A stretch of DNA of 64,000 nucleotides, from the NCBI GenBank assembly GCA_027068415.1, contig JAMOTD010000007.1:55041-119040 (forward strand), written 5' to 3'. Positions 16,001-26,380 of this stretch are shown here, one piece after another. The DNA comes from Desulfurobacteriaceae bacterium. Its GTDB lineage: Bacteria > Aquificota > Aquificia > Desulfurobacteriales > Desulfurobacteriaceae. The notes beneath the pieces were generated by a model. It did no database searches and was not told the DNA's origin. It saw only the letters and a program-made list of their open reading frames with translations. How positions within the stretch are numbered: the stretch's first letter is position 1; every line of letters begins with the position of its first letter. A program made the position numbers and the translations under genes.

Positions 16001-19000
16001 TACTTTACCCAATACTCCCTTGAGGGAACATAGGAGTCAGAGAGGAAGAGCTCCACAATTTCCTTACTGCTAAAGCTATCTATCAAGTCAACAGCCCCAA
16101 AGCTCTCATCTTCCCAAGAGATGTTGTCAGAAATTAAGCTTAAAACTCCTTTAACCTCATCAGGTAAAGCAGGTTCAAATCTTTCAATAGGTTCATCGGT
16201 TTTTAACTGAATAAGCCTGTAGTCAATCTCTGAGAGCTCTCCTGTATCAAAGCGGCAGGTTGCACGGTAGGTATAGATAAGGCTGTTGAGAGAGTCCGCA
16301 TCCTCCCCTTTAAAAGATGCCTCTCCATCTTCAACTTCGGCTGAAAGACGGAAGACAAAATCCCTATCATCAACGTCTCCTCCCCGGTAAGGGAGGAAAA
16401 ATTCAGTGAAGAATCTATCCCCTTCCATCTTGGTAAGCCTAATGAAAATATCTCCCCTAAAGTCCTTAGGAAGGAGAAGTTCTTGCGGATTCGTCCAATC
16501 TCTGTAGGAAAGAAGTGTGGCTGAGCTATCCAGAAGTTCCACATTCACCGAATCAAAATCTGAAAGGTTCAGTTTTACCGTTTCAACGCCATCAAAGCTC
16601 GTCAGGTCAAAGTTTAAAGAGTCTGAGGTAAGGGAAACAAAGCTAAGAGCTTTTATTCCCCCTCCACACTCCGGTTTTCCAACGTAGAAAGAGTAAAGGT
16701 TATACGGAGAAGAGGTATAGATAAACAGGAGCTCCTTCAGGGTTTCCCCTTCTTTAAAGCCTCTGTAGGCTACTACATTGCCAACGCTCATGATAAGCTG
16801 ACCGCAACCCCCATCTGAGTTAAACTCAACCTCAACCGCCCTATTAGGCAAAAGGAGCTCAGAGGGAAGGAGTACTTCAGGTGAAACGAAATACTCTCCG
16901 GTTGAAGCCCCTTTAACTGCAAGAACTTTTAAGGAAGTACCGTTATTAGGAAGTCTCTTTAGGGAGAGGTACCTGCCGTAGAGCTCCCCGACCTCAAGAG
17001 TACCGTTTTTCCGGTTGTCGGGAAGAACCGGATTCTTTGAGCCGTCAAGGACGGCAGTAAACAGCTCAAGAATTTCCTTCAGGGAGAGGAATCCGTCTCT
17101 ATTAGAATCGTAATCATCAGGTGAATACCCTAAAAAGAGAGAACCGAGGTTGGAACACCCTAAAAACCGGTTAAAGTCAGAAAGGGAGATTCTCCTTTCC
17201 TTAACTATTTGTGCGTAATTAATAGAGCACCCATTCTTCTTTGCCGTATGGAGAACAGAAGCCAAAACCATTGAGCCGTTTGCCTTGACGCCGGGATAAA
17301 AAATCACTTCAAAGTTGATGGGGGAGTAAACCTCTTCAAACTTAGCCACTCCATCGTTATCAGAGGCTATCCACCCTATCATATCCATTGAGTCGTCAAG
17401 GAGGACTACTGGAAAGCCGCCTGAGGGCAGGTGAAGAGTTAGCTGATTTGAACTTCCTGAGTAAACGGTAATAGTAGAGTCGGCGGTAAGGAGCTCCCCG
17501 CTGTTAAGCAAAACTCCAACTATTACTCGGTAATCCCCCGGAGTAGAGTAGGTATAAGAAGCCTCGGGTTTGGCCGAAACCAAATCAAACTTACCGTCCC
17601 CATCAAAGTCAAACCTGTACTCTTTTACTTTCCTGCCCGGTGAGACCACGGAAACCGAGAAGTTAACATCTAAAGGAGCTGAACCGGAGGAGACAGACGG
17701 AGTAAGCCTAATAAGAGGTTTAACCTCAGTAATAGGGAGCTCCCTCTCAACTCTGCCGTAGAGAGAGGAAATTGAGACGGAAAGCTTTGAAGCTCTATCA
17801 AAGAGAGAAAGGGGAAGGATAAAGAGAGCTCTGGAAGAAGTTGAAACTTCATCCCAAACTCCATCCCCGTTAAAATCCCAATAGTACTTTAATCCCAGCC
17901 CATTAAGGCCTTCAACTTGAGCCTGAATCTCAACAATCTCCTCTTCAAAACCCGCTACCGAAACGGAAACATCAACGGTAGAGAGGTCAAGCTCCTTAAG
18001 CTCAAAAGAGACTGAGTAGGGCTCTGAAATTCTCCCTATGTCGTCTTTAACGGCAACCCTAACCTCGTACTTTCCGGCCTTTAAAAATGTATGCTTGACG
18101 TTTGAGTCTTCTCCCTCAAAATCCCACCTTCCGTCTCCGTCAAAGTCAAAGAGGTACTTAACAACTTTATGGCCTAAGGGTACTGAAGAAAGAACCTTAA
18201 ACTCCACACTTTGAGGTGCAAACTTGCCCCTTAGGGTGTAGTTAACCTTCCTAACCTTTGGTGGGGGGAGCTCCCTTTCAACCTTAACCTTTTTGCACTT
18301 AACTACTTCAGAAAGACCATCACTAACGGCAACGCAAACCCTTGAGAAGTAGTCAAAGCTCAGGTGTTTAAAGCTGACCGAAGCCGAATCTCCTTCCGCC
18401 TTTACTTCCCCTCCTCCCGTTGAGTACCAAGTGTAGGAGAGGGAATCCCCGTCCGGGTCGCTGGCTTCAACCTTTAAATTAACGGAATCCTGACCTGAAG
18501 GAATTAAGTCAGGAGCAAGAAGTTTAACCTGAGGAGGAGAGTTTGGAATAACTACCTTAACAGGTTCAAAGTCGTAAGCGCAGTTTTCACGGTAGCAGAC
18601 TTTAAGGAGAAAGCTATTAGCAGAAGAGGAGAGGGAGCGGAGAGTTAGCCTGTCGGGAGCTTTCCAGCGAAGCTCGTCTCCTTTACCGATTTCCTTATAG
18701 TTAAAGTACCACGTAAATTCCACATCTTCAGGTGCCCTTACTCCGTAAATTTCAAGGTAAGCTTTTGCCTTCAGCGTATATTCCTTAAGAGGCTCAACCG
18801 CAGAAGGAGCTTCAACCTCAACCGATTTTACGTAATAACTTCCCTGAGGAGAGAAAGTTAGCTCAACCTCTCTATCACCTTCCTTAACTGTAAGCTCCTT
18901 AAAACCGGGGTAGTACCTGAACTTCTTGCCGCTTTCATGTTTAAGGACAAAGCCCGGATAGACCTTTAGCTTTAGCTCTCCCTCCGAAAAGTAGGCTTTT

Positions 19001-21717
19001 GGAATCTCAAAGGTACAGCGGGCCGAACTTCCCTCTACTGAGCACATAGTTTCAAAGTTTAAGCCCGTTGTAGCCCAACCTCCTCCCGGTTTCTTAACTG
19101 CAACATAACCCATCAACCTATCAATTGAAAACTCATCACCCTCAATGGAAACATCCAGGATAAACGGAACCGTGTTAATCTCAATAAAGTTCTCCGGAAG
19201 CTCTACTTCACCTATCCAGCCACTAAGGTATCTCCCTGAGGAGAGTAGCCCGGCAAATGGAGGGGAGGGAATTTCATAGGTAGGGATACCCTCACTGGTA
19301 ATAGTATTTATCGGCTTCCTGAAGGTGCCAAAGGGAGACTCTACGTAGAGGTAGAGTCTATTAAGGTAGTAGCCGTTTCCGTTAAAAAGGTCTGAGAGGA
19401 AAGTGTCAATGTCAGACGGAAGGGAGGGGAGCTCCTCAAAACTATCCCTTTTAACACTGTAGTACTTCTTATACGGAGAAGAGAGAGCTAAATTCTCCTC
19501 CCAAATTGCCTTAAAAAGCTCGTTGAGGTAGTCTCCGTCAGTAGGCTCGGGAACGTCAACTTCTTTTTCCTCTGAGCCGGGAGGGCAGTCCTGATAGTAA
19601 AACTTCTGCCCCTCCTTAACGTCAGAAAACTCCTCAATAAGGCTATCAAGGTTAAGACACTCAAGTGAATAGCCTTCATCCCTTAACTTCCTTAAAAAGT
19701 TTTTTAACCTGAGCCTGAAAGCTCCAATCTCGGTATCTATACGGGACGAAAAGAGAGCTCCTTCGGCCTTGTAGTTTGCATCTGAAACCTCAATCAGACC
19801 GTAGCCTACATCGGCAAAGAAAGTAGCCCAAGCAGCAAAACGGTCCATAAAATTTGAGGCCTTACTGCAGTCGGCAAAATAATTCTCCAACCCTTCTCCT
19901 CTAAAACACTCAACTGCTAAATCGGTAAAGTCCCCAACAATATCCCAGTAAACTTCTTCTCCGTCGGTACCCAACCCCATTCCGAAAGTGGCGGCCGACG
20001 AGCCAGCTACCTCCCAGAAGTCTTTATCTTTGATTCCCTGATAGGCCGACGAGAAGTTGTTAATTAAGTTTCTAACGGTTATACCCGATTGAAGTCCGTT
20101 TGTTATACAGGCCGCAAACCTGGGATTTTTCTTCATAAACTTCCAAGAGCTGAGCATACACTTATCAACGGCAGAAAGGCCGTCAACCAAACCGGAGAAA
20201 ATGGTATTCAATGAAGCCTTCTGAAGCTCCTTTGCATAGGCATTCAAAGCTTCTGCAGTAAGGTTTTCGCCGTAAGTCCTGTTTATGTCCTCAATGGCCT
20301 TAAAGGCCTCTTCAAGTCTTCCCTGAGACACTAACTCTTCAGCTTTGTTAAGCCTTTCACTAATAGTCTCGTAGGTCTGCTTCGGAATATTACCGGTACC
20401 TGTTGAGAGGACGTAAATAGCGTTTAAGAACTCCTTGACTCCACTTGCTTTGTAGTACTTCCAGTTAATTCGGCGAATGGCCTCTATTTCATTTAACAGG
20501 AGCTCCTTTAGAAGAATCCTTTCCGATTCACACACATCGGACGTTAAAAGTGAAGGGTCAAGTAAAAACTTACCGGCTATCCTTCTAAGACCGTCAAGGG
20601 CTTTATCAAGGTTTGCAACAGGCTTACCGCTAAACCCGTTTTTAACGGGAACAGGAAGAGAAAAGTAGCCGTCCTTATGGATATAGGATGAAGAGTGCCC
20701 CCGCCAGTTCTCTCCACAGGTTGCAACAAAACATCTGGTACCGGGAACGAGGCAAATCTTAGGTATTCTCTTTAACCGGCCAGTAATTACGGTAATGGGA
20801 GCTCCAACATCAACATTAAGCCAGGAAAAGTGCTCTACCCCTCCTTTTAGGTAGAGCTCCCTCCCCTCACGTACGGCAGCCTCAATCCCACTCAAGCTTA
20901 CGGGTTCCCCTGCACTATCAACTACAACTCCCAACTCTTTATACTTCCTCCACACTCCCCTCTTCTCGTCAAAGTACCAAAGGGAAACTTCAACTTGAGG
21001 AGTAGAAGGCTCAAGGTCGGAAATCCCGACAAGGAGCTCAGGAGGGATTTTTACGGCCACTTTGTAATTGCCTGAGCCGAGCTCAAGGGGAGTACCATCG
21101 GATGAGTAGAACTTAACTTCAAAGGCTCCACCGGTACTTAGAATCTGGTCTCTTCCATCATAACCAAAAAAGCCTCCCGGCATCTGAAGGGGAAAGAGAG
21201 CAGGGTTAAGGTAGTAAAGCTGAGCCCTTAAGTTATTGGAGTTTCCTTCCCTTTGGAGAGGAACCTGAATCTCAACACCCTGCCCTTCAACAATAACGCC
21301 GCCCTGAGTTTCCTTAACAGTAGCTTCCTCCATTTTAAACAGAGAAATTGAAGGGGGAAGGTCTGAGAGCCTTTCAAGCCTCAGAATGCGCCGGGAAAAA
21401 CCGTCGGCCTTTACCTCTACAAGGGCAGGAAGTTTAAGAACTTTTGTGGGGAGCTCCAATCTAACGTTACCCAGAGAGTCAGAAACTACCAAAAAGAGCT
21501 CTCCATCTTCAACATCAAACTTTCCATTGCCGTTCCTATCAACCTTTACAGTTAAAAAGGCCGGAGAAACCGGAGAGCCCTCACCGTCAATTAAGTTAAC
21601 TGAATAGGATTTGGACCCTCCACTCTCAACTCCGCTTTCACTACCGCTCTCCCCGTTAAAAAGACCACAACCTCCTAAGAAAACGAAAATCGTGAAGAGA
21701 AAAAGGCGGAAAAGCAT
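16000..21717 (-). CDS. Giant PKD-type lipoprotein
   Basis: 1905 residues. A lipoprotein signal peptide ends in the lipobox LGGC at about residue 17, followed by a Gly/Ser/Glu linker. No catalytic domain was recognised. Residues about 1040-1420 hold a series of PKD/Ig-like repeats with Asp-rich calcium-type loops (DPDGDSLSY, DFDGDGRWDF, DFNGDGVWDE, DFDGDGKFDL). Two more EF-hand-like loops are near residue 65 (DRNGNGKFD) and near 1536 (DSNRDGFLSLKEI). It is probably anchored in the outer membrane and exposed, as an adhesion or envelope protein; this is inferred. It is transcribed alone, with a terminator directly after it. Its codon and base use look somewhat more AT-rich than the operons around it. 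Confidence 0.85.
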   Translation of the reverse strand: MLFRLFLFTIFVFLGGCGLFNGESGSESGVESGGSKSYSVNLIDGEGSPVSPAFLTVKVDRNGNGKFDVEDGELFLVVSDSLGNVRLELPTKVLKLPALVEVKADGFSRRILRLERLSDLPPSISLFKMEEATVKETQGGVIVEGQGVEIQVPLQREGNSNNLRAQLYYLNPALFPLQMPGGFFGYDGRDQILSTGGAFEVKFYSSDGTPLELGSGNYKVAVKIPPELLVGISDLEPSTPQVEVSLWYFDEKRGVWRKYKELGVVVDSAGEPVSLSGIEAAVREGRELYLKGGVEHFSWLNVDVGAPITVITGRLKRIPKICLVPGTRCFVATCGENWRGHSSSYIHKDGYFSLPVPVKNGFSGKPVANLDKALDGLRRIAGKFLLDPSLLTSDVCESERILLKELLLNEIEAIRRINWKYYKASGVKEFLNAIYVLSTGTGNIPKQTYETISERLNKAEELVSQGRLEEAFKAIEDINRTYGENLTAEALNAYAKELQKASLNTIFSGLVDGLSAVDKCMLSSWKFMKKNPRFAACITNGLQSGITVRNLINNFSSAYQGIKDKDFWEVAGSSAATFGMGLGTDGEEVYWDIVGDFTDLAVECFRGEGLENYFADCSKASNFMDRFAAWATFFADVGYGLIEVSDANYKAEGALFSSRIDTEIGAFRLRLKNFLRKLRDEGYSLECLNLDSLIEEFSDVKEGQKFYYQDCPPGSEEKEVDVPEPTDGDYLNELFKAIWEENLALSSPYKKYYSVKRDSFEELPSLPSDIDTFLSDLFNGNGYYLNRLYLYVESPFGTFRKPINTITSEGIPTYEIPSPPFAGLLSSGRYLSGWIGEVELPENFIEINTVPFILDVSIEGDEFSIDRLMGYVAVKKPGGGWATTGLNFETMCSVEGSSARCTFEIPKAYFSEGELKLKVYPGFVLKHESGKKFRYYPGFKELTVKEGDREVELTFSPQGSYYVKSVEVEAPSAVEPLKEYTLKAKAYLEIYGVRAPEDVEFTWYFNYKEIGKGDELRWKAPDRLTLRSLSSSANSFLLKVCYRENCAYDFEPVKVVIPNSPPQVKLLAPDLIPSGQDSVNLKVEASDPDGDSLSYTWYSTGGGEVKAEGDSASVSFKHLSFDYFSRVCVAVSDGLSEVVKCKKVKVERELPPPKVRKVNYTLRGKFAPQSVEFKVLSSVPLGHKVVKYLFDFDGDGRWDFEGEDSNVKHTFLKAGKYEVRVAVKDDIGRISEPYSVSFELKELDLSTVDVSVSVAGFEEEIVEIQAQVEGLNGLGLKYYWDFNGDGVWDEVSTSSRALFILPLSLFDRASKLSVSISSLYGRVERELPITEVKPLIRLTPSVSSGSAPLDVNFSVSVVSPGRKVKEYRFDFDGDGKFDLVSAKPEASYTYSTPGDYRVIVGVLLNSGELLTADSTITVYSGSSNQLTLHLPSGGFPVVLLDDSMDMIGWIASDNDGVAKFEEVYSPINFEVIFYPGVKANGSMVLASVLHTAKKNGCSINYAQIVKERRISLSDFNRFLGCSNLGSLFLGYSPDDYDSNRDGFLSLKEILELFTAVLDGSKNPVLPDNRKNGTLEVGELYGRYLSLKRLPNNGTSLKVLAVKGASTGEYFVSPEVLLPSELLLPNRAVEVEFNSDGGCGQLIMSVGNVVAYRGFKEGETLKELLFIYTSSPYNLYSFYVGKPECGGGIKALSFVSLTSDSLNFDLTSFDGVETVKLNLSDFDSVNVELLDSSATLLSYRDWTNPQELLLPKDFRGDIFIRLTKMEGDRFFTEFFLPYRGGDVDDRDFVFRLSAEVEDGEASFKGEDADSLNSLIYTYRATCRFDTGELSEIDYRLIQLKTDEPIERFEPALPDEVKGVLSLISDNISWEDESFGAVDLIDSFSSKEIVELFLSDSYVPSREYWVK

Positions 21718-21902
21718 AACCCCTCCCGAATAGGTTAACTGTTGTTAATCTTCTTTCTCCCTGAAGGAACAACAAGTCGCTTGTCTGTAAACAAAGTGTG
21801 GACGGCCTGTAAACGGCAGGGCAAAGTCGGTAAAAGTCTTGACATGGTAGTAAATTCTAATAAGATAATGAACCTGATAAACTCGGTGTGAGAGGTTTGA
21901 AG
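21718..21902. promoter_or_regulatory. Divergent regulatory region with palindrome and phased repeats
   Basis: 185-base spacer between the lipoprotein and the efflux operon. A plus-strand promoter is visible: TTGACA at 21839-21844 and a TAAGAT-type -10 at 21861-21866, spacer 16. Upstream lie a perfect inverted repeat ACAAG-TCG-CTTGT at 21772-21784 and two direct copies of CTGTAAAC at 21785-21792 and 21807-21814, starting 22 bases (two helical turns) apart. CAAAGT also occurs twice, at 21792 and 21822. This looks like an operator array for an unidentified regulator; no regulator gene is adjacent. Confidence 0.6.
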
Positions 21903-23078
21903 ATGGCAAAGAGAGCTCTCGTAGCCTTAACAGTTTTAATAGCTCTCTCTTCCTGCGGGGCCAAGGAGGAGAAGGCAGAACCGGTAAAGGTAAAAACGGT
22001 TTCGGGAGTTGAGGTAAAGCCGGTAGAAAGCATTGAGTTCATCAGGAAGGCCACATTCTCGGGAACCGTAATTCCCAAGCAGGAAATCTTCACCTCCCCC
22101 AAGGTTGTAGGCTACCTGATAGAGGAGAAGGCGGAGGCCGGCCAAAAGGTTAAGAAAGGAGAAATCCTCGCCGTCATAGATAGCTCAGACATAAGACCCG
22201 ACGTAGAAAGGGCAAAGGCAGCCCTCAAGGAGATTGAGGCAGCCCAGAAGGAGCTTGACAGGGCCCTTGAAGAGGTTGAGGCCAACAAGAAGGCCGCAGA
22301 GGCTAACTACTCCTTTGCCGAAAGAACCTACAGAAGGTTTAAGGCCCTCCTTGAGGGTGAGGCAATCTCAAAGCAGAAGTTTGACGAGGTAAAGACAAAG
22401 TACGAAGCCGCAAAAGCACAGCTTGAGGCGGTGAAAGCGAAAGAGAAGCAGATTCTTGAGAAAAAGAGAGAGCTCCGGGCAAAGAGGGAGCAGGTAATCG
22501 CCTCTCTCAAAAAGGCAAAGGCCTACCTCTCCTACACCTACATAAAATCGCCAGTTGACGGAATCGTCCTTCAAAAGCTCGTTGATAAAGGAAACCTCGT
22601 CTCTCCCCAAACTCCCATATACAAAATCGGCTCACTTCCTTTCCGGGTTAGAGCTTACATAGACAACGTCTATGCAGACAAAATCAAAGTTGGAAGCGAA
22701 GTTATCGTTAAGGTAAAGGGAGAGAGCTACAGGGGGAAAGTCGTTGAAGTTGACCAGAGTGCCGACCCAATCTCCCACAAGTTCAAAGTTAAAGTAGAGA
22801 CAGAAAAGCCCCTTACCGCAATACCCGGAACCTACGCGGTAGTTGAGTTCCCCTCCGTTAAAGTTGAGACGCTGGCAGTTCCCAAAAGAGCAATTTACAG
22901 GGTAGGAGCCCTTGAGTTCGTCTTCGTCATTGAGAACGGCGTTGCACACTTGAGACCTGTTAAAACTGGAGAAAGCCTCGGAGACGTGGTTGTAATACTC
23001 TCGGGCCTTCACAAAGGCGAGAAAATCGCCGTCTCAAACGTAAACAACTTAGTTGACGGAGCAAAGGTAGAGGGGTAG
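21903..23078 (+). CDS. RND efflux periplasmic adaptor (membrane fusion) lipoprotein
   Basis: 391 residues. The signal peptide ends in the lipobox LSSC, so the mature protein is a lipid-anchored adaptor like AcrA. It contains the split biotinyl-lipoyl domain (GYLIEEKAEAGQKVKKGEILAVID and YTYIKSPVDGIVLQKLVDKGNLVSP) around a long coiled-coil hairpin, then the beta-barrel and membrane-proximal domains. It bridges the inner-membrane pump encoded 2 bases downstream and an outer-membrane channel not present in this window. The ATG at 21903 is preferred over the in-frame GTG at 21888 because it gives a clean lipoprotein signal. Confidence 0.92.
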   Translation: MAKRALVALTVLIALSSCGAKEEKAEPVKVKTVSGVEVKPVESIEFIRKATFSGTVIPKQEIFTSPKVVGYLIEEKAEAGQKVKKGEILAVIDSSDIRPDVERAKAALKEIEAAQKELDRALEEVEANKKAAEANYSFAERTYRRFKALLEGEAISKQKFDEVKTKYEAAKAQLEAVKAKEKQILEKKRELRAKREQVIASLKKAKAYLSYTYIKSPVDGIVLQKLVDKGNLVSPQTPIYKIGSLPFRVRAYIDNVYADKIKVGSEVIVKVKGESYRGKVVEVDQSADPISHKFKVKVETEKPLTAIPGTYAVVEFPSVKVETLAVPKRAIYRVGALEFVFVIENGVAHLRPVKTGESLGDVVVILSGLHKGEKIAVSNVNNLVDGAKVEG

Positions 23079-23080
23079 AG

Positions 23081-26000
23081 ATGAAGAACTTTAACCTTGG
23101 AATAGCAGGAAGAATTGCAAAGGCCTTTATAACTTCAAAACTTACACCTCTGCTCCTTATATCCTCGCTCATAATAGGGCTCGCTGCCATCGTTTTCACA
23201 CCGAAAGAAGAGGAGCCCCAGATCGTAGTTCCTATGGTTGACATCTTTATCCCCTATCCGGGAGCTTCAACAAAAGAGGTTGAGAGAAAAATTTCAACCC
23301 GCTTTGAAAAGTTCATTTGGGAAATTAAAGGAGTAGAGTACGTTTACTCCACATCCAAGCCGGGAATGAGCCTGATTATTGCAAGGTTTAAAGTCGGCGA
23401 GAACATGGAAGATTCTTTAGTAAAACTCTACAACAAGCTGATGTCAAACCTTGATAAACTCCCTCCCGGAGCACTCCAACCTCTCGTTAAACCTAAGGAC
23501 ATTAACGACGTTCCAATAGTTGCTCTAACCCTCTGGAGTGAAAAGAGAAATCCTTACGAGCTGAGGAAGTTTGCTAAGGAGCTTTGCATCCAGCTAAAAC
23601 AGATAGAGGACGTCTCAAAGTCGTGGATAATTGGCGGAGACCCAAGAAGATTTAAAGTAATAGTTGACAGGGATAAACTTAAAAACTACCACCTATCGCT
23701 TCTGCAGGTTGCACAGGCAATAAAGTCTGCCAATACAAAGCTCCCGGCAGGAAAAATTACCGAGAACAACACGGAGTTCCCCGTTGAAGCCGGAGAGTTC
23801 GTAAAGACAATTGACGACCTTAAAAACATCGTAGTAGCAGTTTACAACGGAAAACCCGTTTACCTTAAGGACGTAGCCGAAGTCGTTGACGCCCCCATTG
23901 ACCCCGAAAACTACGTTTTCATCGGTTTCGGCCCCCATCCTGAGAAGAAAGGAGTAAGCAAGGAGTTCCTTAAAGAGCACGGAAATCAGTTTCCGGCAGT
24001 CACGGTAGCAATAGCAAAGAAAAAAGGGACAAACGCAGTAGATGTAGCAAACGAGATTTTAGAGAAAGTAGATGAAATTAAGGCCCACATGTTCCCTTCC
24101 GACATCCACATTACCGTAACGAGGAACTACGGTAAAACGGCAGAAGACAAATTTGAAGAGCTCATGTTCCATCTCGGCATAGCGATTGCCGCCGTTGTTA
24201 TCTTCATTGGTTTAACCCTGGGAATAAAAGAGGCTTTCGTCGTCTCATTAGCAATTCCAACAACCCTTGCACTTACCCTCTTTGTTGACCTCATTACCGG
24301 CTACACCCTCAACAGAGTAACTCTCTTTGCTCTAATCTTTACTCTTGGACTCCTCGTTGACGACGCAATTGTCGTAGTTGAAAACATTCACAGACACCTA
24401 AAACTAAAAGAAATGCCGCCCCTTCAAGCGGCAATCTACGCCGTTGCAGAGGTCGGAAACCCGACAATCCTTGCAACCTTTACAGTTATCGCAGCCCTTT
24501 TACCTATGGCCTTTGTTAGAGGGCTAATGGGACCTTACATGAAACCCATTCCGGTTAACGCCTCAATTGCAATGTTCTTTTCATTACTGGTGGCTTTCAT
24601 TATCTCCCCTTGGGCTGCCTACCACCTCCTTAAAAAAGAGGCAGAGGAAGAGAAGGAAAAAATTGCTCTTGAAAAGACGCTTACCTACAGACTTTACAAC
24701 AAAATAGTCAGACCTCTTCTTGATTCAACAGTAAAAAGGTTGGTTTTCCTGTTTCTCGTCCTCATTATGATGGTAGGTTCAGTAATGCTATTCTTCACAA
24801 AGACTGTAATTGTGAAAGTCCTACCATTTGACAACAAAAGCGAGTTTCAGGTTGTGATAGACATGCCCGAAGGAACCTCCTTAGAGGAGACCGCAAGAGT
24901 AACAAAGGCAATCGCCAACTACATTCAGACGATTCCTGAAGTTACAGACTATGAAATGTACATCGGAACAGCATCCCCCTTTGACTTTAACGGTCTCGTA
25001 AGACATTACTTCCTCAGGCAGGGCGGAAACGTAGCCGACATAAGGATTAACCTGATTGACAAACACGAAAGGAAGAGGCAGTCCCACGACATAGCAAAAG
25101 AAGAAAGGCCTAAGATTCAAGAAGTTGCAAGAGCGGTAGACCCGAGGGCAAACGTAAAAATCGTTGAAGTTCCTCCCGGCCCGCCGGTTCTCTCAACTCT
25201 CGTTGCAGAAATCTACGGCAAGGACGACAAGGTCAGGAGGAGAATAGCAAAGGAAATTGCTGAAATATTCAGGAAGACCCCCGGAGTCGTTGACGTTGAT
25301 ACCCTCGTTGACGACGACTACTACAAGTACGAGGTAAAGGTTAAGAGAAGAAAGGCAAGAGAGTCAGGAGTTACCGAGGAGCAAATTGCAAATACAGTTG
25401 CCATGGCACTTCGCGGTGCGCAGGTCAGCGTTGCCCATACCGACTTGGATTCCGACCCGGTTCCTATTTGGGTAAGGCTCCCGAGGGAGCAGAGGGACGA
25501 CATCAATAAAATCCTTGATTTAACCGTAATGAACAGTCAGGGTAAGCTGATTCCCTTGAGGGAGCTCGTTGAAATTAAGAAAGTGTTGGCCGATAAAACG
25601 ATTTACCACAAGAACCTTCACCCGGTTTCCTACGTAATTGGAGACGTTGCAGGAAAGTACGAAGCCCCGATTTATCCAATCTTAGCAATTAACAAGTACC
25701 TCTCCGAGCACCCCCTACCTGATGGCTACAAGTTGGAGTACACCTTTATTCCTCCTTCAATACCCCAAAATGACTTTAAACCTACGATGAAGTGGGATGG
25801 TGAATGGCAAATTACGTACGAAACCTTTAGGGATATGGGGGGAGCTTTCATCGTTGCTCTTATCCTGATTTATCTCTTAATTGTCGGTCAATTCCAGTCG
25901 TTTATTATCCCTCTAATTATCATGGTTCCCATACCTCTAACAATGATTGGAATTATCCCCGGCCACTGGATTATGAGTAAACTCTTAGGAAAAATCACCT

Positions 26001-26332
26001 ACTTTACTGCAACGTCCATGATAGGCTTTATCGCCCTCGCGGGAATTGTCGTCAGGAACTCAATTATCTTGGTTGATTTCATTCTGATGAGGAAAAGAGA
26101 AGGGGCTCCCCTTAAAGAGTCAATTATTGAGGCAGGAGCCGTCCGTTTCAGGCCAATTGTCCTTACGGCAGCAGCAGCAATGGTCGGAGCGGCCGTTATC
26201 CTCCTTGACCCGATTTTCCAGGGACTGGCAATTTCACTCCTCTTTGGCGTTTTTGCATCAACGATGCTGACTCTCGTAGTTATACCGGTCATATATTACA
26301 TGGTAGAGAGAAGGAGCTGGGAAAAGGGTTAA
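23081..26332 (+). CDS. RND-family efflux pump permease (AcrB-like)
   Basis: 1083 residues with the RND arrangement of two homologous halves, each with one membrane helix, a large periplasmic loop and further helices. The proton-relay acidic pair in TM4 is Asp427-Asp428 (LLVDDAIVVVENI). The periplasmic start FTPKEEEPQIVVPMVDIFIPYPGAS and the EVERKI block fit the HAE-type (hydrophobe/amphiphile) rather than the heavy-metal branch. It exports drugs, lipids or other amphiphiles with its adaptor; the substrate is unknown. There is no TolC-like gene next to the pair, so a shared channel elsewhere is likely. Confidence 0.92.
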   Translation: MKNFNLGIAGRIAKAFITSKLTPLLLISSLIIGLAAIVFTPKEEEPQIVVPMVDIFIPYPGASTKEVERKISTRFEKFIWEIKGVEYVYSTSKPGMSLIIARFKVGENMEDSLVKLYNKLMSNLDKLPPGALQPLVKPKDINDVPIVALTLWSEKRNPYELRKFAKELCIQLKQIEDVSKSWIIGGDPRRFKVIVDRDKLKNYHLSLLQVAQAIKSANTKLPAGKITENNTEFPVEAGEFVKTIDDLKNIVVAVYNGKPVYLKDVAEVVDAPIDPENYVFIGFGPHPEKKGVSKEFLKEHGNQFPAVTVAIAKKKGTNAVDVANEILEKVDEIKAHMFPSDIHITVTRNYGKTAEDKFEELMFHLGIAIAAVVIFIGLTLGIKEAFVVSLAIPTTLALTLFVDLITGYTLNRVTLFALIFTLGLLVDDAIVVVENIHRHLKLKEMPPLQAAIYAVAEVGNPTILATFTVIAALLPMAFVRGLMGPYMKPIPVNASIAMFFSLLVAFIISPWAAYHLLKKEAEEEKEKIALEKTLTYRLYNKIVRPLLDSTVKRLVFLFLVLIMMVGSVMLFFTKTVIVKVLPFDNKSEFQVVIDMPEGTSLEETARVTKAIANYIQTIPEVTDYEMYIGTASPFDFNGLVRHYFLRQGGNVADIRINLIDKHERKRQSHDIAKEERPKIQEVARAVDPRANVKIVEVPPGPPVLSTLVAEIYGKDDKVRRRIAKEIAEIFRKTPGVVDVDTLVDDDYYKYEVKVKRRKARESGVTEEQIANTVAMALRGAQVSVAHTDLDSDPVPIWVRLPREQRDDINKILDLTVMNSQGKLIPLRELVEIKKVLADKTIYHKNLHPVSYVIGDVAGKYEAPIYPILAINKYLSEHPLPDGYKLEYTFIPPSIPQNDFKPTMKWDGEWQITYETFRDMGGAFIVALILIYLLIVGQFQSFIIPLIIMVPIPLTMIGIIPGHWIMSKLLGKITYFTATSMIGFIALAGIVVRNSIILVDFILMRKREGAPLKESIIEAGAVRFRPIVLTAAAAMVGAAVILLDPIFQGLAISLLFGVFASTMLTLVVIPVIYYMVERRSWEKG

Positions 26333-26380
26333 CAGTAAAAAGTGTACAATTAAAGCAGAACAGCAGATAAGGGAGGAACC
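26333..26380 (+). promoter_or_regulatory. Possible promoter and RBS before coiled-coil gene pair
   Basis: A 48-base AT-rich spacer with a TACAAT hexamer at 26345-26350 preceded by TG (extended -10 form), but no convincing -35 box. AGGGAGGAACC directly before the ATG at 26381 is a strong ribosome-binding site. The pair may be transcribed from here or by read-through from the efflux operon. Confidence 0.35.
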
